Shown: positions 23,486-32,014 of the stretch, piece after piece
How the letters are laid out: each line of letters starts with the position of its first letter
How positions within the stretch are numbered: position 1 is the first letter of the stretch
Source of the DNA: Pseudomethylobacillus aquaticus
GTDB taxonomy: Bacteria; Pseudomonadota; Gammaproteobacteria; Burkholderiales; Methylophilaceae
Direction of reading: 5' to 3'
Length of the DNA: 64,000 nucleotides
Assembly: GCF_003730115.1 (NCBI RefSeq)
Contig: NZ_RJVP01000001.1
Span: 496,001-560,000 of the forward strand
The notes under the pieces: generated by a model
Databases searched by the model: none
The model's input: the letters and a program-made list of their open reading frames with translations, nothing else
What the model was told of the DNA's origin: nothing
Translations under genes and position numbers: made by a program

Positions 23486-25990
23486 CTAACGCTGCACTGG
23501 CTTCACCTTCCAGATATTGCTGGCGTATTCGGCAATGGTACGGTCACTGGAGAACTTGGCCATACGCGCCACATTCAACACGGCGCGGCGGGTCCATTCG
23601 TCCTGATCCTTGTACAGCGCACCCACGGCATCCTGGGTCGCAACATAACTGGCATAGTCCGCCAGCAGCAGGTAGTGATCGCCCTTCTGCAACAGCGTAT
23701 CGAGGATGGCACGGTAACGGTCCGGCTCGTCCACCGAGAAGAACCCGTTGCCTATCATGTCCAGCACCTGCTTGAGCTCGGCATTGCCATGGTAGTAATC
23801 CCAGGGGTTATAACCTGCCGCCTTGGTCGCGGCCACTTCCGGCGTGGTCAGGCCGAAAATGAAGATGTTGTCGTCGCCGACTTCTTCCTTGATCTCCACA
23901 TTGGCACCGTCCAGCGTGCCTATGGTCAGTGCGCCGTTCAGGGCCATCTTCATGTTGCCGGTACCTGATGCCTCGGTGCCCGCCGTGGAGATCTGCTCGG
24001 ACAGATCACTGCCCGGGAACAACAGCTCGGCGGCCGAGACCTCGTAGTTGGGGTAGAACACCACCTTGAGCTTGTCGCCCACCGCCGGGTCGTCATTGAC
24101 CAGTGCAGCCACATCGTTGATGAGCCGGATGATCTGCTTGGCCATCCAGTAACCCGGCGCGGCCTTGCCGCCGAAGATCACCACGCGCGGCGTGCTGTCC
24201 TTGACCTGACCGCTGCGGATGCGGTTATACAAGGTGATCACGTGCAACACATTCAGCAGTTGACGCTTGTATTCGTGGATACGCTTGATCTGCACATCGA
24301 ACAGGCTGTTGGGGTTGAGCTTCACACCGGTGAGCTTTTCGATGCGGGTGGCCAGGCGCTGCTTGTTGGCAAGCTTGACCGCGCGGAAGGCATTGCGGAA
24401 ATCGGCATCCTCAGCCAGGGGCTCCAGGCTGGACAACTTGCTCAGGTCCTTCTGGAAGCCATCGCCCAGCGCACTGGAGATCAGTTGCGTGAGACCAGGA
24501 TTGCACTGGTTGAGCCAGCGGCGCGGCGTGATGCCGTTGGTGACATTGACCAGCTTGCCCGGATAGATGCGGTTGAAATCAGCGAACAGCGTGGTCTTGA
24601 GCAGTTCGCTGTGCAGCGCAGCGACCCCGTTCACGGTATGGCTACCCACCACGGCCAGGTGCGCCATGCGCACGCGCCGACCATGTGTCTCGTCGATGAT
24701 GGAGACCCGACTCAACAAGTCCGTGTCGCCGGGGAAATGGTGGTTCACCATCTGCAGGAACTGATGGTTGATGCGGAAGATGATGCCCAGATGGCGCGGC
24801 AACAGGCGACCGAACAGCTCCACAGACCAGGTTTCCAGGGCCTCAGGCATCAGGGTGTGGTTGGTGTAGGCAAATACCTTCACCACCAGTCCCCAGGCGT
24901 AATCCCACTTGAGTTTATGCACATCCACCAGCTGATACATCATTTCTGCCACCGCAATAGCCGGATGGGTGTCGTTGAGCTGGATGGCCACTTTCTCAGG
25001 CAACAGGTTCCAGTCTTTGTGCTCGCACAGAAAGCGGCGCAGCAGATCCTGCACCGAGGCCGACACAAAGAAATATTGCTGCTTCAGGCGCAGTTCGCGA
25101 CCAGAGGCAGAAGCGTCATTGGGGTAGAGCACGCGCGAGATGGTTTCCGAGTCATTGCGCAACTCGACAGCCTTTTCGTAATTGCCGTCATTAAAGTGTC
25201 CCAGATCGAACTCCCGAGCCGCCTTGGCAGACCACAGACGCAGATTGTTGACGGTTTCAGTACCGTAGCCGGGGATAGGCACATCGTAAGCCATCGCGAC
25301 CACATGCTCGGTGTCCACCCAATGGTATTCCGTGCCGTGGCTTTCCACGCATTCCACCACACGACCAAAGAACTTCACGTCGTAGGTGTGTTCCGGGCGC
25401 TGGAACTCCCAAATGTTACCGTAGCGCAGCCAGTTGTCCGGATTCTCGATCTGTTGTCCACCTTCGATGGTCTGGCGGAACATGCCGTATTCATAGCGGA
25501 TGCCGTAGCCGGTGCCTGGAATGTCCATGGTGGCCATCGAATCCAGGAAGCAGGCTGCCAGACGGCCCAGGCCACCATTACCCAGTGCCGCATCGTTCTC
25601 TTTCTCCACCACTTCTTCCAGGCTGTGGCCGAGCTTGGTCAAACCATCGCGTATTTCTGGTGCAATGCCCAAATTCAGTGCAGCATTGGACATCATGCGG
25701 CCGATCAGGAACTCCAGAGAAAGATAGTAAACGCGCTTGGGGTCCTGCTCACGGTAGGCGTCCACCGTCTTCACCCAGCGCTCGATCACGTGATCGCGTA
25801 TGGTATTGGCCGTGGCTGCATACCAGTCGCGTTCGGTCGCCGACGTGCTGGTCTTGCCGGAAGAAAAGGTGAGATGGTTCTGCAGCGATTGCACTGCCGG
25901 CGCCTTGTGCGCAGAGATGCGTCGTGCCGCTGGTTTGGCTGGCCTGGTTGGAGTGCGTGGTTGGTCAGTCGGCGTTTTGCTTGTCGTCAT
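23486..25990 (-). CDS. glgP: Glycogen/alpha-glucan phosphorylase
   Basis: The 834-residue cytoplasmic enzyme releases glucose-1-phosphate from glycogen or maltodextrin using phosphate and PLP. It carries the family marks LGNGGLGRLAACFLDS, GYGIRYEYGMFRQ, IQLNDTHPAIAVAEMM, and the PLP lysine in GTEASGTGNMKMALNGALT. The first ~45 residues are a Pro/Lys/Ala-rich extension with no known role. No glgA, glgB or glgC gene is nearby, so it stands apart from glycogen synthesis genes. Confidence 0.95.
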   Translation of the reverse strand: MTTSKTPTDQPRTPTRPAKPAARRISAHKAPAVQSLQNHLTFSSGKTSTSATERDWYAATANTIRDHVIERWVKTVDAYREQDPKRVYYLSLEFLIGRMMSNAALNLGIAPEIRDGLTKLGHSLEEVVEKENDAALGNGGLGRLAACFLDSMATMDIPGTGYGIRYEYGMFRQTIEGGQQIENPDNWLRYGNIWEFQRPEHTYDVKFFGRVVECVESHGTEYHWVDTEHVVAMAYDVPIPGYGTETVNNLRLWSAKAAREFDLGHFNDGNYEKAVELRNDSETISRVLYPNDASASGRELRLKQQYFFVSASVQDLLRRFLCEHKDWNLLPEKVAIQLNDTHPAIAVAEMMYQLVDVHKLKWDYAWGLVVKVFAYTNHTLMPEALETWSVELFGRLLPRHLGIIFRINHQFLQMVNHHFPGDTDLLSRVSIIDETHGRRVRMAHLAVVGSHTVNGVAALHSELLKTTLFADFNRIYPGKLVNVTNGITPRRWLNQCNPGLTQLISSALGDGFQKDLSKLSSLEPLAEDADFRNAFRAVKLANKQRLATRIEKLTGVKLNPNSLFDVQIKRIHEYKRQLLNVLHVITLYNRIRSGQVKDSTPRVVIFGGKAAPGYWMAKQIIRLINDVAALVNDDPAVGDKLKVVFYPNYEVSAAELLFPGSDLSEQISTAGTEASGTGNMKMALNGALTIGTLDGANVEIKEEVGDDNIFIFGLTTPEVAATKAAGYNPWDYYHGNAELKQVLDMIGNGFFSVDEPDRYRAILDTLLQKGDHYLLLADYASYVATQDAVGALYKDQDEWTRRAVLNVARMAKFSSDRTIAEYASNIWKVKPVQR

Positions 25991-26258
25991 GGCGGTTCTC
26001 TCAGTATGAAGTTGCCTGAATATCAGGCATACAGGTTGCAGCGTAGGCAGTGAACTCGTTCATCGGAAATACAGTGTGATTGCAGTACGATAAACCCTGC
26101 AATATCCAAGCCAGCTATCAAATCCGATTTTAACCGATAGACTATGCCCTTAGTATTGCTGTCCATGACAGATCAAGGAATTTTTTGTGCACAACATGTC
26201 TTAATGGCAGCAGCCTCTACCCTGGCGCCTTCGATCAACACTCTACACAGGATACCTC

Positions 26259-26789
26259 ATGAAACTTCTCGCCATGTTCATCATCACGCTGTTAGCGTTG
26301 GCTGCCTATCGGTATGCGGCGGCGGCCAGCGTGCCTGTCGCAGGGCAGCAAGCCCCCGATTTCAAGCTGCTGGATTCTAAGTCCCAGCCTCACCAGCTTA
26401 ACGACTATGCGGGCGGCTGGCTGGTGTTGTACTTCTACCCCAAAGACGACACACCGGGCTGCACCGAGCAGGCCTGCAAATTCCGGGATGACCTGTTCGC
26501 ACTGGAAAAGCTGGGTGCCAAGGTAGTGGGCATCAGCGTCGACGACTCGGCCTCACATGCCAAGTTCGCGGAGAAATACAATCTGCCGTTCCCACTGCTG
26601 GCAGACAAGGATGGCAAGGTGGCTGACAGCTACGGAGCACTACGCAACCTGGGCGTCATCAAGATCGCCAAACGCTATACCTTCCTGATCAATCCGGCAG
26701 GAAAAGTGGCGAAGGCCTACCTCAGCGTGAATACCTCGCGACATTCGCAGGAGATCATTGATGATCTGAAGAAACTGAGTGGTCGCTAG
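26259..26789 (+). CDS. PrxQ/Bcp-type thiol peroxiredoxin, exported or membrane-anchored
   Basis: The 176-residue peroxidase has the PrxQ motif YPKDDTPGCTEQACKFRDD, with peroxidatic Cys68 and resolving Cys73 five residues apart. It reduces peroxides with thioredoxin. The first 23 residues form a hydrophobic leader (MKLLAMFIITLLALAAYRYA), so this copy probably acts at the periplasmic side or is anchored there, unlike the usual cytoplasmic Bcp. It stands alone; a threefold 20-bp repeat starts at its stop codon. Confidence 0.92.
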   Translation: MKLLAMFIITLLALAAYRYAAAASVPVAGQQAPDFKLLDSKSQPHQLNDYAGGWLVLYFYPKDDTPGCTEQACKFRDDLFALEKLGAKVVGISVDDSASHAKFAEKYNLPFPLLADKDGKVADSYGALRNLGVIKIAKRYTFLINPAGKVAKAYLSVNTSRHSQEIIDDLKKLSGR

Positions 26790-26844
26790 CTGATTCAACA
26801 GGCCGTTAGCTGATTCAACAAGACATTAGTTGAGTAAACGAGCA
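26785..26844. repeat. Three tandem copies of a 20-bp unit starting at the peroxiredoxin stop codon
   Basis: GCTAGCTGATTCAACAGGCC (26785-26804, containing the TAG stop), GTTAGCTGATTCAACAAGAC (26805-26824) and the more diverged ATTAGTTGAGTAAACGAGCA (26825-26844). Confidence 0.82.
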
Positions 26845-26926
26845 TGCTGCCCAAACCGGCATGGCAGGCTCCTGGCTCACCATAGCTTCGCTCAGCATGG
26901 CTTCCGGATTGCGCCATGCGCATGGA

Positions 26927-27841
26927 TCAATCCGGAACGCGCACCACCCAGCGGTAAGTCGCTTTAGCCTTGCCCGCTTCATACAGACTGGCTCTTACCT
27001 TCTTGCCGGTCCAGTATTCGGGTATCTCCATATCGCCACTGAGGCGTTGTGACTGCTTGAAATTCACCTTCAAGGGCTCGCCGGTCCAGTCCAGATTAAC
27101 AGGCTTATCGACCTCCAAGCCGGACAAACTCAGCTTCAATTCACCTTGTACTGCAGTGGTCGGCTGCGTCTCTTTGGCAAGCAGTATGGAGAACCGGTAC
27201 TGACCCGGCTCGTCCTGCCTGCTCACGGTGAAGCTTCTGAGCTTTACTTCCATGGTGACGGGCGTCGTCGCAGGCAACGCGGCGCCAGCCGTCGCCAGCG
27301 CTGCTGTGGTGACCGGCGGCGTGGTGACAGCCAACCTGGCGGTAGCGGACGCCTGCTGCATATCCTGCAGCTTGGCCAGCAACTGTTTTGATTTATCCGC
27401 CTTGCCAGCAATATTCTTATAGAAGGCCAGATCCTGCTGCAGGGCTATACGCTGCTGCTCCATGGCCTGCATCTGCGTGCTTAGCTTCTGGATGGCGATG
27501 CGCTGCACTTCCAGCTTCTGCTTTAACTGCAGCACCGTGTCGCTACTGGATTCCGCCTCCTGCCTGACACTGGCCAGCCTCAATTCTAGCGCCGAGACTG
27601 AGATGCCCTGATTACTGAACCTCGCCAATAGATAGCCCGCAGCAAGCAGGGCGAGTATTTGCACACATCGGCGTAGCAGATAAGGCCCGTCGAAGGTGCT
27701 GACCACTGCATTTGCAGCGCTCATGCGCTTCAGGTCTTTTCTGGAATAACCTGTTGACGCAGCCCTGCTGAACGATGCACTTGCATCACGCACACGTGCT
27801 GATTTGAACAAACCGTGGCGCATCTTTGCAGCAGACGGCAT
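26927..27841 (-). CDS. DUF6776-like inner-membrane coiled-coil protein
   Basis: From ATG 27839-27841 the protein has 304 residues: a basic N-terminus, one transmembrane helix (about 60-78, YLLRRCVQILALLAAGYLLA), a coiled coil (about 90-150, with VLQLKQKLEVQRIAIQKL), an Ala/Thr-rich linker, and a C-terminal beta domain (about 195-300) of the DUF6776 type. The function is unknown. The open frame continues 61 codons further upstream, but AGGT stands before this ATG and the upstream part looks non-coding; a still shorter start (MSAANAV) is possible. Confidence 0.65.
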   Translation of the reverse strand: MPSAAKMRHGLFKSARVRDASASFSRAASTGYSRKDLKRMSAANAVVSTFDGPYLLRRCVQILALLAAGYLLARFSNQGISVSALELRLASVRQEAESSSDTVLQLKQKLEVQRIAIQKLSTQMQAMEQQRIALQQDLAFYKNIAGKADKSKQLLAKLQDMQQASATARLAVTTPPVTTAALATAGAALPATTPVTMEVKLRSFTVSRQDEPGQYRFSILLAKETQPTTAVQGELKLSLSGLEVDKPVNLDWTGEPLKVNFKQSQRLSGDMEIPEYWTGKKVRASLYEAGKAKATYRWVVRVPD

Positions 27842-28213
27842 GGTCGACCTGCGAGAAAAACGTGCGAAGCTGGGAAACATGGTGAATGGCGCTTTGGTTA
27901 CGGCACACCCCAAGGTGGGACAGCATCCTGCTGATACCAGCATGTTCCTGAAAGCAGCGGCATGCGCTTCGTTCAAGAGGATGCTGGCAGGTACGGGGTT
28001 GAGTAGAAGCAAGTAACAAGCCACGCAGTTGGGGCCTGGGTGCCGAGACTATCGCCCTGCGCCCGCGATCACACCGAGTGGTACGCAGACGCAGCAAGGC
28101 TGGCAATGACAACATAACGGCGGCACATCGATGGCGACCGTTCGATATGGCTGTCAAAAACGGTCAGTAGCCACTTTGGTTGATGATGATGTATCGGAGA
28201 TAATGCCTGGAGA

Positions 28214-28300
28214 TGGTGCCCGGAGCCGGGGTCGAACCGGCACAGCCGTTAAGCCGAGGGATTTTAAGTCCCTTGTGTCTACCAATTTCACCATCCGGGC
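28214..28300 (-). tRNA. tRNA-Leu (anticodon UAA)
   Basis: Read on the minus strand, an 87-base sequence folds as a class II tRNA. The acceptor is GCCCGGA/TCCGGGC, there is a long variable arm, and the loop carries anticodon TAA between GGGAC and the matching stem. The T-arm is GCCGGTTCGACCCCGGC, and CCA is encoded at the 3' end. It is the last tRNA in the order Gly-Cys-Leu downstream of pgsA, the same order as glyW-cysT-leuZ in E. coli. Confidence 0.96.
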
Positions 28301-28387
28301 GGATTTTGCCAATTTCACCATCCGGGCGGATTTTACCAAGTCCACCTTCCGGACGGGTACTGTCAGTTTCACCATCCGGCGGATATG
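28282..28387. repeat. 27-bp tandem repeat derived from the 5' end of tRNA-Leu
   Basis: The unit CCAATTTCACCATCCGGGC plus an eight-base spacer (GGATTTTG/A) starts within tRNA-Leu (28282) and repeats at 28309 (19 of 19 tRNA-matching bases identical), 28336 (CCAAGTCCACCTTCCGGAC) and about 28364 (CAGTTTCACCATCCGGC). Copies become more diverged away from the tRNA and fill the whole spacer to tRNA-Cys. Confidence 0.88.
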
Positions 28388-28390
28388 GAC

Positions 28391-28464
28391 TGGAGGCGCG
28401 AGCCGGAGTCGAACCGGCCTAAACGGCTTTGCAGGCCGCGGCATAACCGCTTTGCTATCGCGCC
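28391..28464 (-). tRNA. tRNA-Cys (anticodon GCA)
   Basis: The minus-strand 74-base sequence has acceptor GGCGCGA/TCGCGCC, anticodon GCA in the loop CTGCAAA, T-arm GCCGGTTCGACTCCGGC and encoded CCA. It lies between tRNA-Gly and tRNA-Leu in the pgsA-linked tRNA cluster. Confidence 0.95.
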
Positions 28465-28478
28465 TTTGAGGCTGAAAC

Positions 28479-28512
28479 CAAAACGGGGAAAGCGTCTGCC
28501 TTCCCCGTTTTG
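28479..28512. terminator. Strong stem-loop between tRNA-Gly and tRNA-Cys
   Basis: Twelve-base arms CAAAACGGGGAA and TTCCCCGTTTTG enclose a ten-base loop. The stem ends in TTTTG on both strands, so it may be a partial terminator or a processing/stability hairpin inside the tRNA operon. Confidence 0.6.
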
Positions 28513-28519
28513 TTTTGTC

Positions 28520-28595
28520 TGGAGCGGGAAACGAGTCTCGAACTCGCGACCTCAACCTTGGCAAGGTTGCGCTCTACCAACTGAGCTATTCCCGC
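28520..28595 (-). tRNA. tRNA-Gly (anticodon GCC)
   Basis: The minus-strand 76-base sequence has acceptor GCGGGAA/TTCCCGC, D-arm GCTCAGTTGGTAGAGC, anticodon GCC between CAACC and GGTTG, T-arm GCGAGTTCGAGACTCGT and encoded CCA. It is the first tRNA after pgsA. Confidence 0.96.
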
Positions 28596-28673
28596 GTTGT
28601 CTTCAGGACGTCGTCTTGAAGAAGGCTGCATTTTAATGACTTTCCAGCGGCTGTCAACACCGAAAATGTCATA

Positions 28674-29285
28674 TTATTTTGATTGCATATTGGGCCAGGC
28701 GGCGCGCAGGTAGTAAGCCATTGACAGTAATGTCAAAAACGCTGCGATCACAATCAGCACGCTGCCGATAAAAAATGTATCGATGATGGCGAGATCAGCA
28801 AAAGCTGCCGGAATCTCGACAAACATGGCCAGGTTGATCGGGTCGGCATACAGCAGAAAAAGGATGGCTGCCATCTGCGCGGCAGTTTTCACCTTGCCCA
28901 GCGTGGCCACGGCCACACTGCTGCGCTGCCCCAGACCTGCCATCCACTCGCGCAAGGCACTGATGGCGATCTCGCGTCCGATGATGACCAGCGCCACGAT
29001 GGCCCCGGCGCGGTCCAGCTCCACCAGCACGATCAGCGCCGCTGCCACCATCAGCTTATCTGCCACCGGGTCCAGAAACGCGCCAAAGGCCGAGGTCTGG
29101 TTCAGCACCCGCGCCAGATAACCATCGAACCAGTCAGTGATGGCCGCCAGCGCAAACACCAGCGTCGCGGTGAAATTCACCCAGTGCGGCGGGATGGTGG
29201 TGGCTGGCAGATAGAAGATCCCCACGAACACCGGAATCAACAGAATGCGCAGCATGGTCAGGCTATTCGGGACATTCCACAACAT
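28674..29285 (-). CDS. pgsA: CDP-diacylglycerol-glycerol-3-phosphate 3-phosphatidyltransferase PgsA
   Basis: PgsA makes phosphatidylglycerol phosphate, the committed step to phosphatidylglycerol and cardiolipin, in the inner membrane. The 203-residue protein opens WNVPNSLTMLRILLIPVFV and carries the CDP-alcohol transferase motif DGYLARVLNQTSAFGAFLDP followed by VADK. Several transmembrane helices follow. It lies 17 bases after uvrC and before tRNA-Gly, as in many proteobacteria. Confidence 0.96.
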   Translation of the reverse strand: MLWNVPNSLTMLRILLIPVFVGIFYLPATTIPPHWVNFTATLVFALAAITDWFDGYLARVLNQTSAFGAFLDPVADKLMVAAALIVLVELDRAGAIVALVIIGREIAISALREWMAGLGQRSSVAVATLGKVKTAAQMAAILFLLYADPINLAMFVEIPAAFADLAIIDTFFIGSVLIVIAAFLTLLSMAYYLRAAWPNMQSK

Positions 29286-29302
29286 GCAGGATTCTCACTT
29301 TA

Positions 29303-31102
29303 TTAATGTAATTGCTGATAGATCTTTTCTGCCAGCGCGCTACTGATGCCTTCCACCTGTGCCAGCTCGTCGACACTGGCATTACGCACGCCATCCAGAC
29401 CGCCAAAACGCAGCAGCAGGCGCTGTCTGCGCTTGGCACCCACGCCGTCGATCTCTTCCAGTGAAGATTGCAGCCTGGCTTTGCCGCGCCGTGCGCGGTG
29501 GCCAGTGATGGCAAAACGGTGCGCCTCGTCGCGGATCTGCTGCAACAGATGCAAGCCCGGGTGGTCTTTTTTCAGACTGATGCCGTCGCTGCGTTCCGGG
29601 AAGAACAGCTGTTCCAGACCAGGTTTGCGCTCTTCACCTTTAGCAATACCGACCAGCAGAATATCAGGTAAGCCCACTTCCCGCATCACTTCGACCGCCA
29701 CGCCCAGCTGACCTTTGCCGCCGTCGATGAACACCAAGTCAGGCAATTTGCCCTCACCCCCGGCGATCTTTTTATAGCGGCGTGTCAGGGCATCGCGCAT
29801 GGCGGCATAATCATCGCCAGGCGTGATGCCGGTGATGTTGTAGCGCCGGTATTCCGAATTCTGCATCGCCCCCTTGTCGAACACCACACAGGACGCTACC
29901 GTGGCCTCGCCCATGGTATGGCTGATATCGAAGCATTCGATGCGCTCTGTGGTCGCACTCAGTTCCAGCGCCTCGCGCAGCGCCTGCAAGCGCTGCTGCT
30001 GACTGCCGTGCTGGCTGGCACGCTGCTGCAGCGCCAGTTCAGCATTGGTCTCGGCCATTTTGAGCCAGACGCGCTTGTCGCCTATGGATTTGCAATTGAT
30101 GCGGATACGTCGGCCCGCCTGGGTGCTGAACACCTCTTCCAGCGCCTCGGTCTCGATCACCACGCCCAGCACGATCAGCGGCGGGATGGCCTGCGCCAGA
30201 TAATGCTGTTCCAGGAAGGCTTCCAGTGTGCTTTCCATGTCTGCACCATCGGCATTCTTGGGGAAGAAGCTTTTATCGCCCAGGTGCCGCCCGCCACGCA
30301 CCATGACCAGATTCACGCAGAACTGGCCCTGCAACTCGGCACAGGCGATCACGTGCGCATCGTTGACGCCGAAATCACTGACGAACTGGCGTGCCTGCAC
30401 CTGACGCAGGCTTTGCATGCGGTCGCGGAACAGCGCGGCGGTCTCGTATTGCTGCTGCTCGGCGGCCTGCATCATCTTGTCGCTGAGCTCGTCCATCACC
30501 TGCTGCTCCTGACCACGCAGGAACAGGCTGGCGTGGTGCACATCGCTACGGTAGTTCTCGGCGCTGATGTAATCGACGCAAGGCGCGGTACAGCGCGCGA
30601 TCTGATATTGCAGACAGGGCCGCGAGCGGTTGGCGAACACGGTGTCTTCGCAGGTGCGCAGACGGAACACTTTCTGCAGCAGCTGGATGCTCTCGCGCAC
30701 GGCGACAGCATTCGGGAACGGGCCGAAATAATCATGGCCTTTGCGCTGCGTGCCGCGGTGGAAAGCAAGCCGTGGGAACGTGTCACCCGTCAGCACGATA
30801 TACGGGTAGGACTTGTCGTCACGGAACAACACGTTGTAACGCGGCATCAGCCCGCGGATCAGGTTGTGTTCCAGCAGCAGCGCCTCCGCCTCGGAACGCG
30901 TCACCGTGGTTTCGATGCGCGCGATCTGGCTCACCATCATGCGCGTGCGTGGCGATGGCAGGTTCTTGATGAAGTAGGAGGACACCCGCTTCTTGAGATC
31001 CTTGGCCTTGCCGACATAGATCACTTCGTCCTGCGCATTGATCATGCGGTACACGCCGGGCAGGCCCGGCATGGTCTTGAGGAAGGGCTTGGCGTCAAAC
31101 AT
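29303..31102 (-). CDS. uvrC: Excinuclease ABC subunit C (UvrC)
   Basis: UvrC makes both cuts around bulky DNA lesions in nucleotide excision repair. The 599-residue protein has an N-terminal GIY-YIG nuclease (MPGLPGVYRMINAQDEVIYV, then GKAKDLKKRVSSYF), a UVR motif near 205-240, and the RNase H-like second nuclease (RIECFDISHTMGEATVASCVVF and LPDLVFIDGGKGQL). It ends with a helix-hairpin-helix pair (SSLEEIDGVGAKRRQRLL). It forms one unit with the UDG and tautomerase genes upstream and pgsA downstream. Confidence 0.97.
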   Translation of the reverse strand: MFDAKPFLKTMPGLPGVYRMINAQDEVIYVGKAKDLKKRVSSYFIKNLPSPRTRMMVSQIARIETTVTRSEAEALLLEHNLIRGLMPRYNVLFRDDKSYPYIVLTGDTFPRLAFHRGTQRKGHDYFGPFPNAVAVRESIQLLQKVFRLRTCEDTVFANRSRPCLQYQIARCTAPCVDYISAENYRSDVHHASLFLRGQEQQVMDELSDKMMQAAEQQQYETAALFRDRMQSLRQVQARQFVSDFGVNDAHVIACAELQGQFCVNLVMVRGGRHLGDKSFFPKNADGADMESTLEAFLEQHYLAQAIPPLIVLGVVIETEALEEVFSTQAGRRIRINCKSIGDKRVWLKMAETNAELALQQRASQHGSQQQRLQALREALELSATTERIECFDISHTMGEATVASCVVFDKGAMQNSEYRRYNITGITPGDDYAAMRDALTRRYKKIAGGEGKLPDLVFIDGGKGQLGVAVEVMREVGLPDILLVGIAKGEERKPGLEQLFFPERSDGISLKKDHPGLHLLQQIRDEAHRFAITGHRARRGKARLQSSLEEIDGVGAKRRQRLLLRFGGLDGVRNASVDELAQVEGISSALAEKIYQQLH

Positions 31103-31125
31103 GGTGCAACTTCACTAGCGTCAAG

Positions 31126-31308
31126 TCATTGATCCAGCAGCTCTCCGGCCACCGCCCAGTTCTCTTCTGCCACTTCGTCGAACACGATATAGGTGTAGGA
31201 CGGCGGCTTGTGGGCGATGCGCTGCATGGTATCGGTGATCTCCTTGGCGATCTTGTCCTTCTGCTCGCGGGTCAGGCTTCCAGCCAGTTTCACATTGATG
31301 TACGGCAT
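31126..31308 (-). CDS. 4-oxalocrotonate tautomerase-family protein (60 aa)
   Basis: The 60-residue protein starts Met-Pro, and Pro2 (Pro1 after Met removal) is the catalytic base of this superfamily. PYINVKLAGSLTREQKDKIAKEIT is followed by VFDEVAEENWAVAG, with the typical beta-alpha-beta layout and hexamer-forming length. The substrate is unknown; small tautomerases of this kind are often of unassigned role. It lies two bases after the UDG gene and 23 bases before uvrC. Confidence 0.9.
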   Translation of the reverse strand: MPYINVKLAGSLTREQKDKIAKEITDTMQRIAHKPPSYTYIVFDEVAEENWAVAGELLDQ

Positions 31309-31310
31309 GC

Positions 31311-31946
31311 TCAGCTCCTTGCTTCCAGTTGTATCTGTGCGAACACCTGATGGAACATGGGCTCCGTCAGGCGGCGGGTCTGGGTATTGTAGCGACTGCA
31401 GTGATAACTATCATAGAGTACGCGGCCATCGGGCAAGGCATGGCGCACCGCATGGCCGAACTTCCAGGCCGCAGGCTTGAGACCCAGCGCCTTGAGCACG
31501 GCCAGATGCGCCACATTGCCCAGCGCCAGCATCACCGTGCTGGTCGGCAAGGCCGCGATCTCGTTGGCCAGATAGCGGTTGCAGGTATTGATCTCCTGCG
31601 TGGTGGGCTTGTTCTCCGGAGGCAGGCATTTGACCGCATTGCTGATACGGCAACCGATCAGCTGCAAGCCATCGTCAGCCGACACCGACACCGGCGCGCT
31701 GGCATAGCCAAAACGATGCAGCGTGTCGTAAAGCAGCACGCCGGCATAATCGCCCGTGAACGGACGACCGCTACGGTTGGCACCGTGCATGCCGGGCGCC
31801 AGGCCCACGATCAGCAAGGCAGGCTCATCCACGCCGAAGGGCGGCACCGGGCGGGCGTAATAATCCGGATGCTGCAGCTTCACCTGATCCAGAAAACCAG
31901 ACAAGCGTGGGCATAAGCGACATGCGCTATCAAAACAGGGATTCAT
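31311..31946 (-). CDS. Uracil-DNA glycosylase, family 5 (UDGb)-like
   Basis: The 211-residue protein has the glycosylase motif LIVGLAPGMHGANRSGRPFT and the second motif ALGNVAHLAVLKALG. It also has N-terminal cysteines (C4, C9, C12) and a further pair (VKCLPPENK and INTCNRYL) suited to bind the [4Fe-4S] cluster of families 4 and 5. 'GLAPxxHGANRxGRPF' without the usual aspartate at the family 4 position points to family 5, which removes uracil, hypoxanthine and other deaminated bases. Its place next to uvrC fits DNA repair. Confidence 0.85.
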   Translation of the reverse strand: MNPCFDSACRLCPRLSGFLDQVKLQHPDYYARPVPPFGVDEPALLIVGLAPGMHGANRSGRPFTGDYAGVLLYDTLHRFGYASAPVSVSADDGLQLIGCRISNAVKCLPPENKPTTQEINTCNRYLANEIAALPTSTVMLALGNVAHLAVLKALGLKPAAWKFGHAVRHALPDGRVLYDSYHCSRYNTQTRRLTEPMFHQVFAQIQLEARS

Positions 31947-32014
31947 GGGCGTGCTTTTCTGTATCGGGCTTTATCTGTATCGGCAAGAGCTAGGCAATAC
32001 CTGGGCACGAGGCA

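Noticed and set aside
24242-26053. 603-codon open frame on the plus strand
   Set aside because: Antisense shadow of glgP; no family features and no ribosome site.
26144-26380. 78-codon plus-strand frame upstream of and overlapping the peroxiredoxin gene
   Set aside because: Out of frame with the well-supported peroxiredoxin and without recognisable sequence.
28282-28387. Integration site (att) of a mobile element at tRNA-Leu
   Set aside because: The repeats copy the 5' end and form a contiguous tandem array; integrative elements usually duplicate the 3' end, and no integrase gene is present.
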